Source: Lachnospiraceae bacterium (GTDB lineage Bacteria > Bacillota > Clostridia > Lachnospirales > Lachnospiraceae). Taken from it: a DNA stretch of 34,715 nt. The translations under genes and the position numbers were made by a program. The notes under the pieces are model-generated. The model did not search any database and was not told where the DNA came from. It was given only the letters and a program-made list of their open reading frames with translations. The stretch's first letter is position 1; the number at the start of each line of letters is the position of its first letter. This document shows positions 1 through 6,322 of the stretch, piece by piece. The stretch covers positions 1 to 34,715 of the forward strand of contig JAFQCK010000004.1 of NCBI GenBank assembly GCA_017416465.1, in the 5' to 3' direction.

Positions 1-656
1 ATTAACGTACTCTATAGAATCCAGTATCAGCTCACTATAAGTTGGTCTTAATGAATAGTATTTGCCTTTTTCAATAAAAGTACCTGCCTTTTTAGGAGTT
101 AACATTGCATATCCATCCGTATACTTTTCAGGGCAATAACATATTCCCGGATATTTAATTAACTCTTCATCATAAAAATATATCCCTTTTTCAATATATT
201 CCTTTACTCTTGCATTTACATATGTTCCAGATTCAATCTCTTTTTTTACTTCTTCATACCCTTTACCTGTATACATATCAACTACATAATCATAATTCAT
301 ATTAGGCATAGTACTTTCTATTATCTGCATCTGTTCTTCAAATGAAAGAAAATCTTTTCCTTCCATCACTAATAAATGTAATTTACTAATAGGTCCTTCT
401 GCACCCTCATATATTCTGATTCCCTCTCCATATAAATTCGGATAATCATTATTCTCAATCTTATTCTTAGCTTCCAATAAATCATTACCTATTTCCGAAA
501 TAGATATTTTTTGTTTCTCAACATCTGAATCTAACTTAAAATCACTATAACCTGATTTTTCATTTACATACTTATTATTCATATTTGTATTGACAACTAT
601 ATACACTATGGAAATAATAACTAGTGTTATACTTGGAATAATTATTTTTTTCCCAT
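1..656 (-). CDS. Membrane-anchored protein of unknown function, 3' end outside window, start codon out of frame
   Basis: Read leftwards, a long open frame runs to the window edge. It encodes two lysines, one hydrophobic segment (IIIPSITLVIISIVYIVV), then about 190 polar extracytoplasmic residues with no recognised domain. A GAGGTG ribosome binding site (664-669) sits 7 nt before an ATG at 656. From that ATG the frame closes after four codons (ATG GGA AAA AAA TAA). One more A in the run of seven (645-651) would give MGKKIII and join the long frame. The only other in-frame start is a GTG at 666 lying inside the ribosome binding site itself, which is unlikely. The lesion could be a real mutation, a slippage site (A AAA AAA) or a sequencing error. 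I do not recognise the family. Confidence 0.55.
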
Positions 657-690
657 TTTCACACACCTCATTTAACTAACTTTTAATTAA

Positions 691-718
691 ATTATACTTA
701 CGCATATAACATTTTCAA
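691..718 (-). promoter_or_regulatory. Promoter for the leftmost gene
   Basis: On the minus strand TTGAAA (713-718) and a perfect TATAAT (691-696) are separated by 16 bp, about 25 nt upstream of the ribosome binding site of the leftward gene. Confidence 0.65.
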
Positions 719-731
719 CCACCCACTCCTG

Positions 732-762
732 AAACGACATTTTTTCAGCATAAAACGACATT
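732..762 (-). promoter_or_regulatory. Paired 10-bp direct repeats upstream of the -35 box
   Basis: AAACGACATT occurs exactly twice, at 732-741 and 753-762, 21 bp apart start to start (two helical turns). On the leftward gene the proximal copy ends 13 bp upstream of the -35 box. Tandem 9-10 bp repeats at this spacing and position are the geometry of LytTR-family activator sites (AgrA, ComE, VirR type). The assignment to that family is inference. Confidence 0.45.
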
Positions 763-844
763 ACTTTTTTATTTTACCATTGCTATATCCATATAATAAA
801 TTCTTCAATGTATTTTGTCAACTATTACTTTTATTATCTAGGTA

Positions 845-872
845 TTGATTTTTATAAGTCTTCTGCTACAAT
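845..872 (+). promoter_or_regulatory. Promoter of the padR-type operon
   Basis: TTGATT (845-850), a 16 bp spacer and TACAAT (867-872) preceded by TGC (extended -10). The ATG at 905 follows an AGGT ribosome binding site at 891-894. Confidence 0.55.
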
Positions 873-904
873 ATTATTGAATTCAAGTCGAGGTATATAT
901 ATAC

Positions 905-1258
905 ATGAAACGCGATGATAGCTTTAAACGAGGTAAAAACAATATCGAAATGATATTGCTTAATATTTTGTGCGATGATGATTATTATGGTTATCAACTT
1001 TCACAACTTGTTAGCGAATATTCAAAAAATATGATATCCATTCCTGAGGGGTCTTTATATCCCGCTTTGTATAGATTACAGGAGAATGGGTTTATTAGTG
1101 CTGAAAAAAAATTGGTAGGAAAAAGACTGGAACGAATTTACTATCATATCGAACCGGCTGGAAAAGAATATTTAGAAACACTTATAACAGATTATAATCA
1201 CCTTAATCAGGCAATTCACAATATTTTATCTCACAAACCTATACAACAGGAGGAATAA
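905..1258 (+). CDS. PadR family transcriptional regulator
   Basis: A 117-residue protein with the PadR winged-helix signature. The N-terminal helix leads to MILLNILCDDDYYGYQL, then the recognition region with IPEGSLYPALYRLQENG and a wing ending in RIYYHIEPAGKEYL. A short C-terminal dimerisation helix follows (about residues 85-117). PadR proteins repress promoters and are often encoded just before a membrane protein that they control or that feeds back on them. That is the arrangement here: the next gene begins 5 nt after the stop codon and has its own AGGAGG site. The family call is firm; the target is unknown, though autoregulation of this two-gene operon is likely. Confidence 0.9.
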   Translation: MKRDDSFKRGKNNIEMILLNILCDDDYYGYQLSQLVSEYSKNMISIPEGSLYPALYRLQENGFISAEKKLVGKRLERIYYHIEPAGKEYLETLITDYNHLNQAIHNILSHKPIQQEE

Positions 1259-1263
1259 TTTAT

Positions 1264-1689
1264 ATGAATAAGGAAATTTCTGATTTTTTACGTACAGTAA
1301 AAATTTCTTTTCCTATCTTTAGAAAATCTGAAAAGCGCTTTTATTCAGATTTTCGTAACTCTGTAAATGATTATGCAGAGAATAACCCACAATGTACAAT
1401 ACTTGATTTATATAACCATTTTGGTTCACCAAAAGATATTGTAATTACATATTACAATAATATGGATTCAGATGTTTATTTGACTTTAATGAAAAAAACT
1501 CGTTATATAAGAAATATTTTCATTTCAGTTTTAGTAACCCTTGCTTTGTTAGTGGTAATAGCAACCGGATTTTTTATAGCTGCTAAACTTGAATATGATA
1601 AATATTCTATAGACCATTTAGAGACTACTATAACCGAAGATGGGGTATCAACTAATATAACTGAAACTATAATTGAAGAAGTTGAATAG
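1264..1689 (+). CDS. DUF6120/HAAS-like membrane protein, partner of PadR
   Basis: This 141-residue protein has a soluble helical N-terminal half (about 1-78), one transmembrane helix (about 80-108: YIRNIFISVLVTLALLVVIATGFFIAA) and a short threonine/glutamate-rich C-terminal tail. The N-terminal part, with a FYSDFRNSVNDY core and a GSPKDIV motif, matches what I recall of DUF6120/DUF1700 (HAAS) proteins that accompany PadR regulators. It probably acts as a membrane-bound partner in PadR signalling. The ribosome binding site AGGAGG lies at the end of the regulator gene, so translation is coupled. The specific function is unknown. Confidence 0.75.
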   Translation: MNKEISDFLRTVKISFPIFRKSEKRFYSDFRNSVNDYAENNPQCTILDLYNHFGSPKDIVITYYNNMDSDVYLTLMKKTRYIRNIFISVLVTLALLVVIATGFFIAAKLEYDKYSIDHLETTITEDGVSTNITETIIEEVE

Positions 1690-1703
1690 GGGGATTTTTA
1701 TAA

Positions 1704-1758
1704 AAAATCACCATATATGCCGGATTTACTAATCAACAACCTGCTATATGGTGATTTT
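1704..1758 (+). terminator. Rho-independent terminator after the padR operon
   Basis: Inverted repeat of 14 bp: AAAATCACCATATA (1704-1717) with TATATGGTGATTTT (1745-1758), ending in a T-rich stretch. The loop is 27 nt. The arms are symmetrical enough to work in both directions. Confidence 0.7.
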
Positions 1759-1764
1759 ATTATT

Positions 1765-1808
1765 TGTAGCTGTTCAAAGTCAAACAAATTTGAACAGCTA
1801 CATTATTT
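1765..1808. terminator. Second hairpin, probable bidirectional terminator
   Basis: TGTAGCTGTTCAAA (1765-1778) pairs perfectly with TTTGAACAGCTACA (1789-1802) across a 10-nt loop. TTATTTTTT follows on the plus strand and an A/T-rich tail on the minus strand. It separates the rightward padR operon from the leftward AlbA_2 gene. Confidence 0.75.
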
Positions 1809-1874
1809 TTTAATAAAAATTAATGCTTGAAGTCTCGAACCTTACTTGGTTTGAATCCTCTTTTATCATCTATG

Positions 1875-3317
1875 TTATTTAATTGTAATATATTTTTGAT
1901 TACTACTATTCGGCTTGTCTGGAATTGTCATTGCTAATCTTCCCTGTTCCAAAAGTGGCTTTATATACTTTCTTACAGTTTTTCTATCCTTATAACCTAA
2001 CCTCTCTGCTATTTCAATAATTCCTCTAGGCACACCACAAAACTCTAAAATACATTCTGTACGTTTTATATATTCACTATCTTCCTCAATAAAAGGATTG
2101 ACTTGGGGATTGACTTGGGGATTGACTTGGGGATTGACTTGGGGATTGACTTGGGGATTCAACTCCAGCTCTACCTTGCTAAATGGTATTGAAACCAAAA
2201 TCGAATTTTCTCTAAACTCATAAGTTTCCTTCCCATAAATCTCCGTAATTTTAGGAACTCCACGTCCGGTACGCTCACTAATATGCAGTTGTAAAAACAT
2301 GTCTGAAAGCTTTTGATTTACCGGTATTGATTCCCCTGCGTAAAAGCCTTCTATAGTTTGTCCAGGTGGAATTTTACCCCGCGACAATATTTCAATTCTG
2401 TCACTAAATACCGTAATCATAGGTGCATTCCCTGATGTCCATTGATTATGAACAAATGCATTTATAATAGCTTCTCTAAATGCTTCTTCATCAAATAACG
2501 GTACTTCTTTGCGTTCAACCTTACGTTCACGTTCATCTGCTTGCGGAACATTTAAAACTTCTCCATATTCCAACACCTTATCCAATGAGAACAAAAGGCA
2601 CGTATTTCCAAATTCTCTTACAGAGTACATTGTTGAAGACTTATCTGTTCCTTTAAATATAGCAAAACGAATTGGAATATGACTGTCATCAGAAATCAAC
2701 TGTGCTAACAGATTATATTTACCATTTTCTGTCAACAGCCCTAAGTTCTTCTTAAAATTTCTTTTATTTAATACAACTCCCTTAGCTGCATAGTATACAA
2801 ACAATTTATCAAATGTTAAATCCTGATACTCTGATTCTGTATTACACATTGTTGGCAATCCAACTCTTAACACATAAAATAAATTTGATTCTCTCTCTGG
2901 ATATTTATTCAAGTTTACTTTACTTGAACCAATTCTAAGATATCTATTACCATCAAATCCAGTTGGTATCTTTAAGGCAGCTGGAATCACCATAACAACT
3001 ACTCTTTTACCATCTATAACAATTTCATGAAAAGAAAAATTATTATCCGGCATAATCTGCCTTGCAAGATAATGCTCTAATGGTTCATTTTTCACATCAA
3101 CTCTATAATCAAATGTCGTTCCTGTTATCTCATGAGTTTCATTATTCACACCCCATACAAGATATCCATACTCTTCCCCTTCCAATGCTGCCGCATTAGA
3201 CAATGAAGAAATATATTCACCTATACCATATGCCTCATACCAGTTTTCTTTGAATTCAAACCAATTTGCTTCTGTTGGATATGCGATTAATTCTTTCACA
3301 ATTTTGTTCAAATCCAT
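1875..3317 (-). CDS. AlbA_2 / HATPase_c_4 / winged-helix protein (COG2865 type)
   Basis: 480 residues. The N-terminal AlbA_2 (Schlafen AlbA_2) domain spans about 15-135, with the WFEFKEN and ISSLSNAAALEGEEYGYLVWGV motifs. A GHKL-type ATPase remnant (HATPase_c_4) lies at about 275-378, with the N-box EAIINAFVHNQW (282-293) and the GRGVPKI stretch. A C-terminal winged helix covers about 415-478. A linker at 387-408 holds five NPQV repeats encoded by five 12-bp units. Members are annotated as ATP-binding or RecG-related transcriptional regulators; their biochemical role is poorly known. The start has an AGGAGT site 10 nt upstream. A TTGTAA (3394-3399), 18 bp, TAAGAT (3370-3375) promoter lies upstream. 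Confidence 0.85.
   Translation of the reverse strand: MDLNKIVKELIAYPTEANWFEFKENWYEAYGIGEYISSLSNAAALEGEEYGYLVWGVNNETHEITGTTFDYRVDVKNEPLEHYLARQIMPDNNFSFHEIVIDGKRVVVMVIPAALKIPTGFDGNRYLRIGSSKVNLNKYPERESNLFYVLRVGLPTMCNTESEYQDLTFDKLFVYYAAKGVVLNKRNFKKNLGLLTENGKYNLLAQLISDDSHIPIRFAIFKGTDKSSTMYSVREFGNTCLLFSLDKVLEYGEVLNVPQADERERKVERKEVPLFDEEAFREAIINAFVHNQWTSGNAPMITVFSDRIEILSRGKIPPGQTIEGFYAGESIPVNQKLSDMFLQLHISERTGRGVPKITEIYGKETYEFRENSILVSIPFSKVELELNPQVNPQVNPQVNPQVNPQVNPFIEEDSEYIKRTECILEFCGVPRGIIEIAERLGYKDRKTVRKYIKPLLEQGRLAMTIPDKPNSSNQKYITIK
2097..2156. repeat. 12-bp tandem repeat, five copies, inside the AlbA_2 gene
   Basis: ATTGACTTGGGG is repeated five times without mismatch at 2097-2156. Each unit adds four residues (QVNP) to the linker before the winged helix. 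Since the unit is a multiple of three, copy-number change alters linker length and never the frame. Confidence 0.95.
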
Positions 3318-3450
3318 CTATATCAACTCCTAATTCTCCGTATAATGATATTATATCTTTAATATCTTAATCTTACCACGAAAAATATTATTTTTACAAC
3401 AACAAAAACCTATACACTACTTCAATATTATATTAATTTATTTAAAAAAG

Positions 3451-3534
3451 TGGATGGGGTAGGACTCGAACCTACGTTGTTTCTCGTGTAACAGATTTAC
3501 AGTCTGCTGCCTTCGCCACTAGGCATACCCATCC
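3451..3534 (-). tRNA. tRNA-Tyr (GTA)
   Basis: An 84-nt class II tRNA on the minus strand. The acceptor arms GGATGGG (3528-3534) and CCCATCC (3452-3458) pair fully. The anticodon loop CTGTAAA sits between CAGA and TCTG arms, giving GTA. A long variable arm and a T-arm containing GTTCGAGTC are present. The discriminator is A and CCA is not encoded. It lies 4 nt downstream of tRNA-Glu and is probably co-transcribed with it. Confidence 0.97.
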
Positions 3535-3538
3535 ATAA

Positions 3539-3611
3539 TGACTCCCGCGGGACTTGAACCCTGCACTACCGACGTGAAAGGTCGGTGTCCTAACCATTAG
3601 ACTAGGGAGCC
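3539..3611 (-). tRNA. tRNA-Glu (TTC)
   Basis: A 73-nt tRNA on the minus strand. The acceptor GGCTCCC pairs with GGGAGTC (one G-T pair). The anticodon stem CCGAC/GTCGG encloses loop CTTTCAC with anticodon TTC. The T-arm contains GTTCAAGTC. The discriminator is A and CCA is not encoded. A TATAAT-like box lies about 25 nt upstream. Confidence 0.97.
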
Positions 3612-3732
3612 TTTAAAGTGTCGCCGCCAAGCAACACTATTATAGATTATAAATTTTCCTAAAAAGCTTTTTTGTAATTTATTAAGAATTAATTTTTCAA
3701 ATTCTTATATGAACTCATATATGTTCACATTG

Positions 3733-4038
3733 TTATGCACTGATTTTCATCTGAGCATTATCATTATTCTTTAAATCTTCTGACACTTTAGTTTCACTAG
3801 CATCTGCCACATTATCAACAACTAAAATATCATCTATATGTATATGAAATATTGTCGCTAATACAATCAGATTATCAACTGTTGGCAATGTTGTTCCATG
3901 TTGCCACTTGTAGATTGCCTGTGGTGTTGTAAATCCAAATATATCCTGTAAGTCTTTTACTGAAAGACCCTGCTTTTCTCTTAATCTGACAATATTTTGT
4001 CCTGTCTTTACCATATCAATGGTTGGTATACTAAACAT
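3733..4038 (-). CDS. XRE family helix-turn-helix regulator
   Basis: 101 residues. A Cro/CI-type helix-turn-helix fills residues 8-72: VRLREKQGLSVKDLQDIFGF is the first helix-turn-helix part and TPQAIYKWQHGTTLPTVDNL the recognition helix and following loop. The polar tail of about 25 residues has no recognised domain. There is a good AGGAGG ribosome binding site 6 nt before the ATG. The gene follows rtcB in the same direction with a 127-nt gap that contains an inverted repeat (4106-4152), a possible operator. The target is unknown. Confidence 0.88.
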   Translation of the reverse strand: MFSIPTIDMVKTGQNIVRLREKQGLSVKDLQDIFGFTTPQAIYKWQHGTTLPTVDNLIVLATIFHIHIDDILVVDNVADASETKVSEDLKNNDNAQMKISA

Positions 4039-4105
4039 TTCTGCCTCCTAATCTGGCAACCGGAAATTGTAGGAGGTTATGAGTCAAAGCTTTTACTTTT
4101 CTCTT

Positions 4106-4152
4106 AATATATGTAACAGTTCAGATACAAGTCTTAAACAGTTACATATATT
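4106..4152. repeat. Inverted repeat between rtcB and the XRE gene
   Basis: AATATATGTAAC (4106-4117) and GTTACATATATT (4141-4152) form a perfect 12-bp inverted repeat around a 23-nt loop. There is no T-run in the direction of transcription, so it looks more like an operator than a terminator. It lies about 70-115 nt upstream of the XRE start codon. Confidence 0.5.
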
Positions 4153-4165
4153 TTTCCTAACATTT

Positions 4166-5365
4166 TCAGTTTGCCTTAAAATTATATATTGGTTTCATTA
4201 CATCAATGACATCAACTGATTCTTTAATTACATCTATAATATCTTCTAAAGACTTGTATGCCATTGGTGCTTCATCTAAAGTTGCTTCATTTACGGACGT
4301 TGTATAAATTCCTTCCATAGCTTTTCTATATTCATCCATATCTAAATTTTCTTTTGCTTTTTTTCTTGACATAAGTCTACCTGCTCCATGTGGTGCAGAA
4401 TAATTCCATTCAGGATTTCCTTTTCCTATCGCAAGAACACTTCCATCTCTCATATTAATTGGAATCAGCACTTTTTCTCCTTTATGAGCTGCTATTGCCC
4501 CTTTTCTTAAAATCATTTCATCTGTATCAATATAATTATGAATTGTATGGAAAGCTTCTCCTCCTATCATGCCTGTTTTTTCAAGAATAATCTCTGCAAT
4601 CTTTTCACGATTACGTCTTGCAAATCTCTGACAAATTTCAACATCATATAAATAATCCTCAAAATATTCTCCATATAGGAAACATAAATCTTCAGGTATC
4701 GAAGCTTCCTTTCTTTCCCACGCAATATTTTTTAAAGCTTCCTGAATTTCATTTCTTCTGCCTGCTTCTTTATATTCTTTAATAATTGCATCTCTTTTCT
4801 TAAAATAATCTTCTTTTCCCTGATTTAAATCTACTGCAAGCTTCTGATAAATCTCTGCTACCTGCTTTCCAAGATTACGGCTTCCTGTATGAATAACAAG
4901 ATATTTTGTTCCATCTTTTGCTTCATCTACTTCTATAAAGTGATTACCTCCACCAAGTGTTCCAAGGCTTCGTTCTAACCACTTTGTATTGCTAAGACTT
5001 CTGTAACAGCGAAGTGACTGAAAATCAAACTTCTCCTTTCTGCCATCCCAGATATGCATTCCTGATGGAATAAAATGTGCTACTTCATCTAACTTTTCAA
5101 AATCTATATCTACATTTCCTAAATTTACAGTGTACATTCCACAACCAATATCAACTCCAACAATATTGGGCACTGCCTTATCTATAATTGTCATTGTTGT
5201 TCCAATTGTACATCCTTTGCCTGCATGAACGTCAGGCATAATTCTAATCTTACTGTCCTTTGTAAATTCGTAATCACACATTCTTCTAATCTGCTCGATT
5301 GCTTCATCTTCAACTACTTTTGCATAGCATATAGCTGTGTTAATTTTTCCTTCTATATTAAACAT
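4166..5365 (-). CDS. rtcB: RtcB family RNA ligase
   Basis: From the ATG at 5365 the protein has 399 residues, typical for the shorter bacterial RtcB form. Diagnostic motifs in order: MPDVHAGKGCTIGTTMT and VGVDIGCGMYT (metal-binding Asp and Cys), GTLGGGNHFIEV, HTGSRNLG, and APHGAGRLMSR, which carries the guanylylated histidine. RtcB joins 2',3'-cyclic phosphate or 3'-phosphate ends to 5'-OH ends using GTP and Mn2+, and in bacteria repairs damaged tRNA and rRNA. An open frame extends 61 codons further upstream, but it begins inside a terminator stem and runs through a palindromic element. The GGAG site 9 nt before 5365 decides the start. Confidence 0.92.
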   Translation of the reverse strand: MFNIEGKINTAICYAKVVEDEAIEQIRRMCDYEFTKDSKIRIMPDVHAGKGCTIGTTMTIIDKAVPNIVGVDIGCGMYTVNLGNVDIDFEKLDEVAHFIPSGMHIWDGRKEKFDFQSLRCYRSLSNTKWLERSLGTLGGGNHFIEVDEAKDGTKYLVIHTGSRNLGKQVAEIYQKLAVDLNQGKEDYFKKRDAIIKEYKEAGRRNEIQEALKNIAWERKEASIPEDLCFLYGEYFEDYLYDVEICQRFARRNREKIAEIILEKTGMIGGEAFHTIHNYIDTDEMILRKGAIAAHKGEKVLIPINMRDGSVLAIGKGNPEWNYSAPHGAGRLMSRKKAKENLDMDEYRKAMEGIYTTSVNEATLDEAPMAYKSLEDIIDVIKESVDVIDVMKPIYNFKAN

Positions 5366-5404
5366 TAATATCATCTCCATTTCTTTGTTAAAATCATTGT
5401 TTTT

Positions 5405-5530
5405 GAGGACTACAAGCTCGAAAAAACTTCGTTTTTCCTCACTTGAGGACTTCGTCCTATACGAAGAATAAAAACTTCGTTTATGAATGCAAGCATTCCT
5501 AAACTCTTTTTTATTCTTCGTGCAGTCCTC
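5405..5530 (-). repeat. Nested palindromic element in the rtcB leader
   Basis: About 126 bp bounded by GAGGACT (5405-5411) and AGTCCTC (5524-5530). Inside, 5461-5490 and 5493-5521 fold back on each other: 14 paired bases, a small CTTC/AGA internal loop, then 12 more with one mismatch and a 2-nt loop. CGAAG or its complement recurs at least five times, and a small AGGAC-TTC-GTCCT hairpin sits at 5447-5459. On the rtcB mRNA this would be one of the most stable structures in the window. It resembles a dispersed palindromic repeat or a processing target. The function is unknown. Confidence 0.7.
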
Positions 5531-5541
5531 ATAAAACAAAA

Positions 5542-5572
5542 GTACCACTTACCCATAGAAGATAAGTGGTAC
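5542..5572 (-). terminator. Terminator between the small ORF and rtcB
   Basis: GTACCACTTA (5542-5551) and TAAGTGGTAC (5563-5572) form a perfect 10-bp stem with an 11-nt loop, followed on the minus strand by TTTTGTTTT. It lies 45 nt after the small ORF and about 180 nt before rtcB. It either ends the small transcript or acts as an attenuator for rtcB. Confidence 0.8.
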
Positions 5573-5616
5573 AAATTCTTAAAATTATGTTCTTCAAAAT
5601 AGATACAAATCTATTA

Positions 5617-5745
5617 TCAGACCTTAACACAGAACTGATTTTCCATTATCTTAAATGAGCATATAAAAGCTAAGCTCTGACTAGGGAGTTGAGCTTTAAT
5701 TGATTCATATTCATAATAATTAATAATCATTACTGTGTTCATCAT
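5617..5745 (-). CDS. Small ORF (42 aa) upstream of rtcB
   Basis: Starting at 5745 (ATG ATG), 42 codons end in TGA at 5617. The product begins MMNTVMIINYYEYESIKAQL and has no recognised domain. It has an AAGGAAA ribosome binding site just upstream, a hairpin GGACT-ACGA-AGTCC in its 5' leader (5757-5770), its own promoter and its own terminator, so it looks like a complete miniature gene. It could be a real small protein or a leader peptide for rtcB. I do not recognise it. Confidence 0.5.
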   Translation of the reverse strand: MMNTVMIINYYEYESIKAQLPSQSLAFICSFKIMENQFCVKV

Positions 5746-5789
5746 AATTTCCTTTCCGGACTTCGTAGTCCACTTTTTCTTATTGTGCA

Positions 5790-5818
5790 ACTATAACACG
5801 TTTTTTCTTTTTTGTCAT
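5790..5818 (-). promoter_or_regulatory. Promoter of the small ORF upstream of rtcB
   Basis: On the minus strand ATGACA (5813-5818), a 17 bp spacer, and TATAGT (5790-5795). Each box has one mismatch to consensus. The predicted transcript starts near 5783 and includes the GGACT hairpin before the 42-codon ORF. Confidence 0.6.
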
Positions 5819-5875
5819 TATACCTGTGGTATAAAATCTTTTAAAATCTGTTGAATAATCTTAAATTCATCAAAA

Positions 5876-6235
5876 CTATTTTTCCCCTACTTCTATTATA
5901 TGTCCATCCGGGTCATATATTCTAATTGCCCTTTTTCCCCACTCTTCTTTATTAAACTCATTGACATATTCAATCTTATAACTGCTTTTTTCTAATTTGT
6001 CAATAAAAGAATCCAAATCGTACTCTTCAAAATAAAGTTCGAATGTATTCGAATATGGAACAACTTCTTTTTTAGTAAATTCTTCCCAAGCTTTTCTCTC
6101 TTGTAAAACAAGTCCTTCCGAAAGAATTACATTTCCACCAAAATCAGTTATAACCTGCAAACCAAATATATCTCTATAAAATGCTTTTGATAATTCAATA
6201 TCATTTACAACAATTAAAATATTTTTTAATTTCAT
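5876..6235 (-). CDS. VOC (glyoxalase/bleomycin resistance) family protein
   Basis: 119 residues from the ATG at 6235, chosen because GAGGTG lies 5 nt upstream; a start seven codons further up has no such site. One vicinal-oxygen-chelate fold: LKNILIVVNDIELSKAFYRDIFGL at the front and IRIYDPDGHIIEVGE at the end, with the metal-site glutamate near the C-terminus. Such proteins bind small molecules or metals; some are dioxygenases or glyoxalases and others bind drugs. The substrate cannot be read from the sequence. Confidence 0.85.
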   Translation of the reverse strand: MKLKNILIVVNDIELSKAFYRDIFGLQVITDFGGNVILSEGLVLQERKAWEEFTKKEVVPYSNTFELYFEEYDLDSFIDKLEKSSYKIEYVNEFNKEEWGKRAIRIYDPDGHIIEVGEK

Positions 6236-6322
6236 AGACACCTCATCATCTCTCAATTATAATGTCCAATATACTTTCATTCTTTTATGCCAACTCATTA
6301 AATCTTAACTTATTTCTACTTC

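Noticed and set aside
5366-5548. N-terminal extension of RtcB by 61 codons
   Set aside because: It starts inside a terminator stem with a GTG, runs through a palindromic element, is not RtcB-like, and a proper ribosome site precedes the ATG at 5365.
5675-5690. Ten bases of the 42-codon ORF (CTCCCTAGTC) match the 5' arm of tRNA-Glu, suggesting a tRNA decoy near an RNA ligase gene
   Set aside because: Only ten bases match, the flanks differ and no tRNA-like fold surrounds it; chance similarity is plausible.
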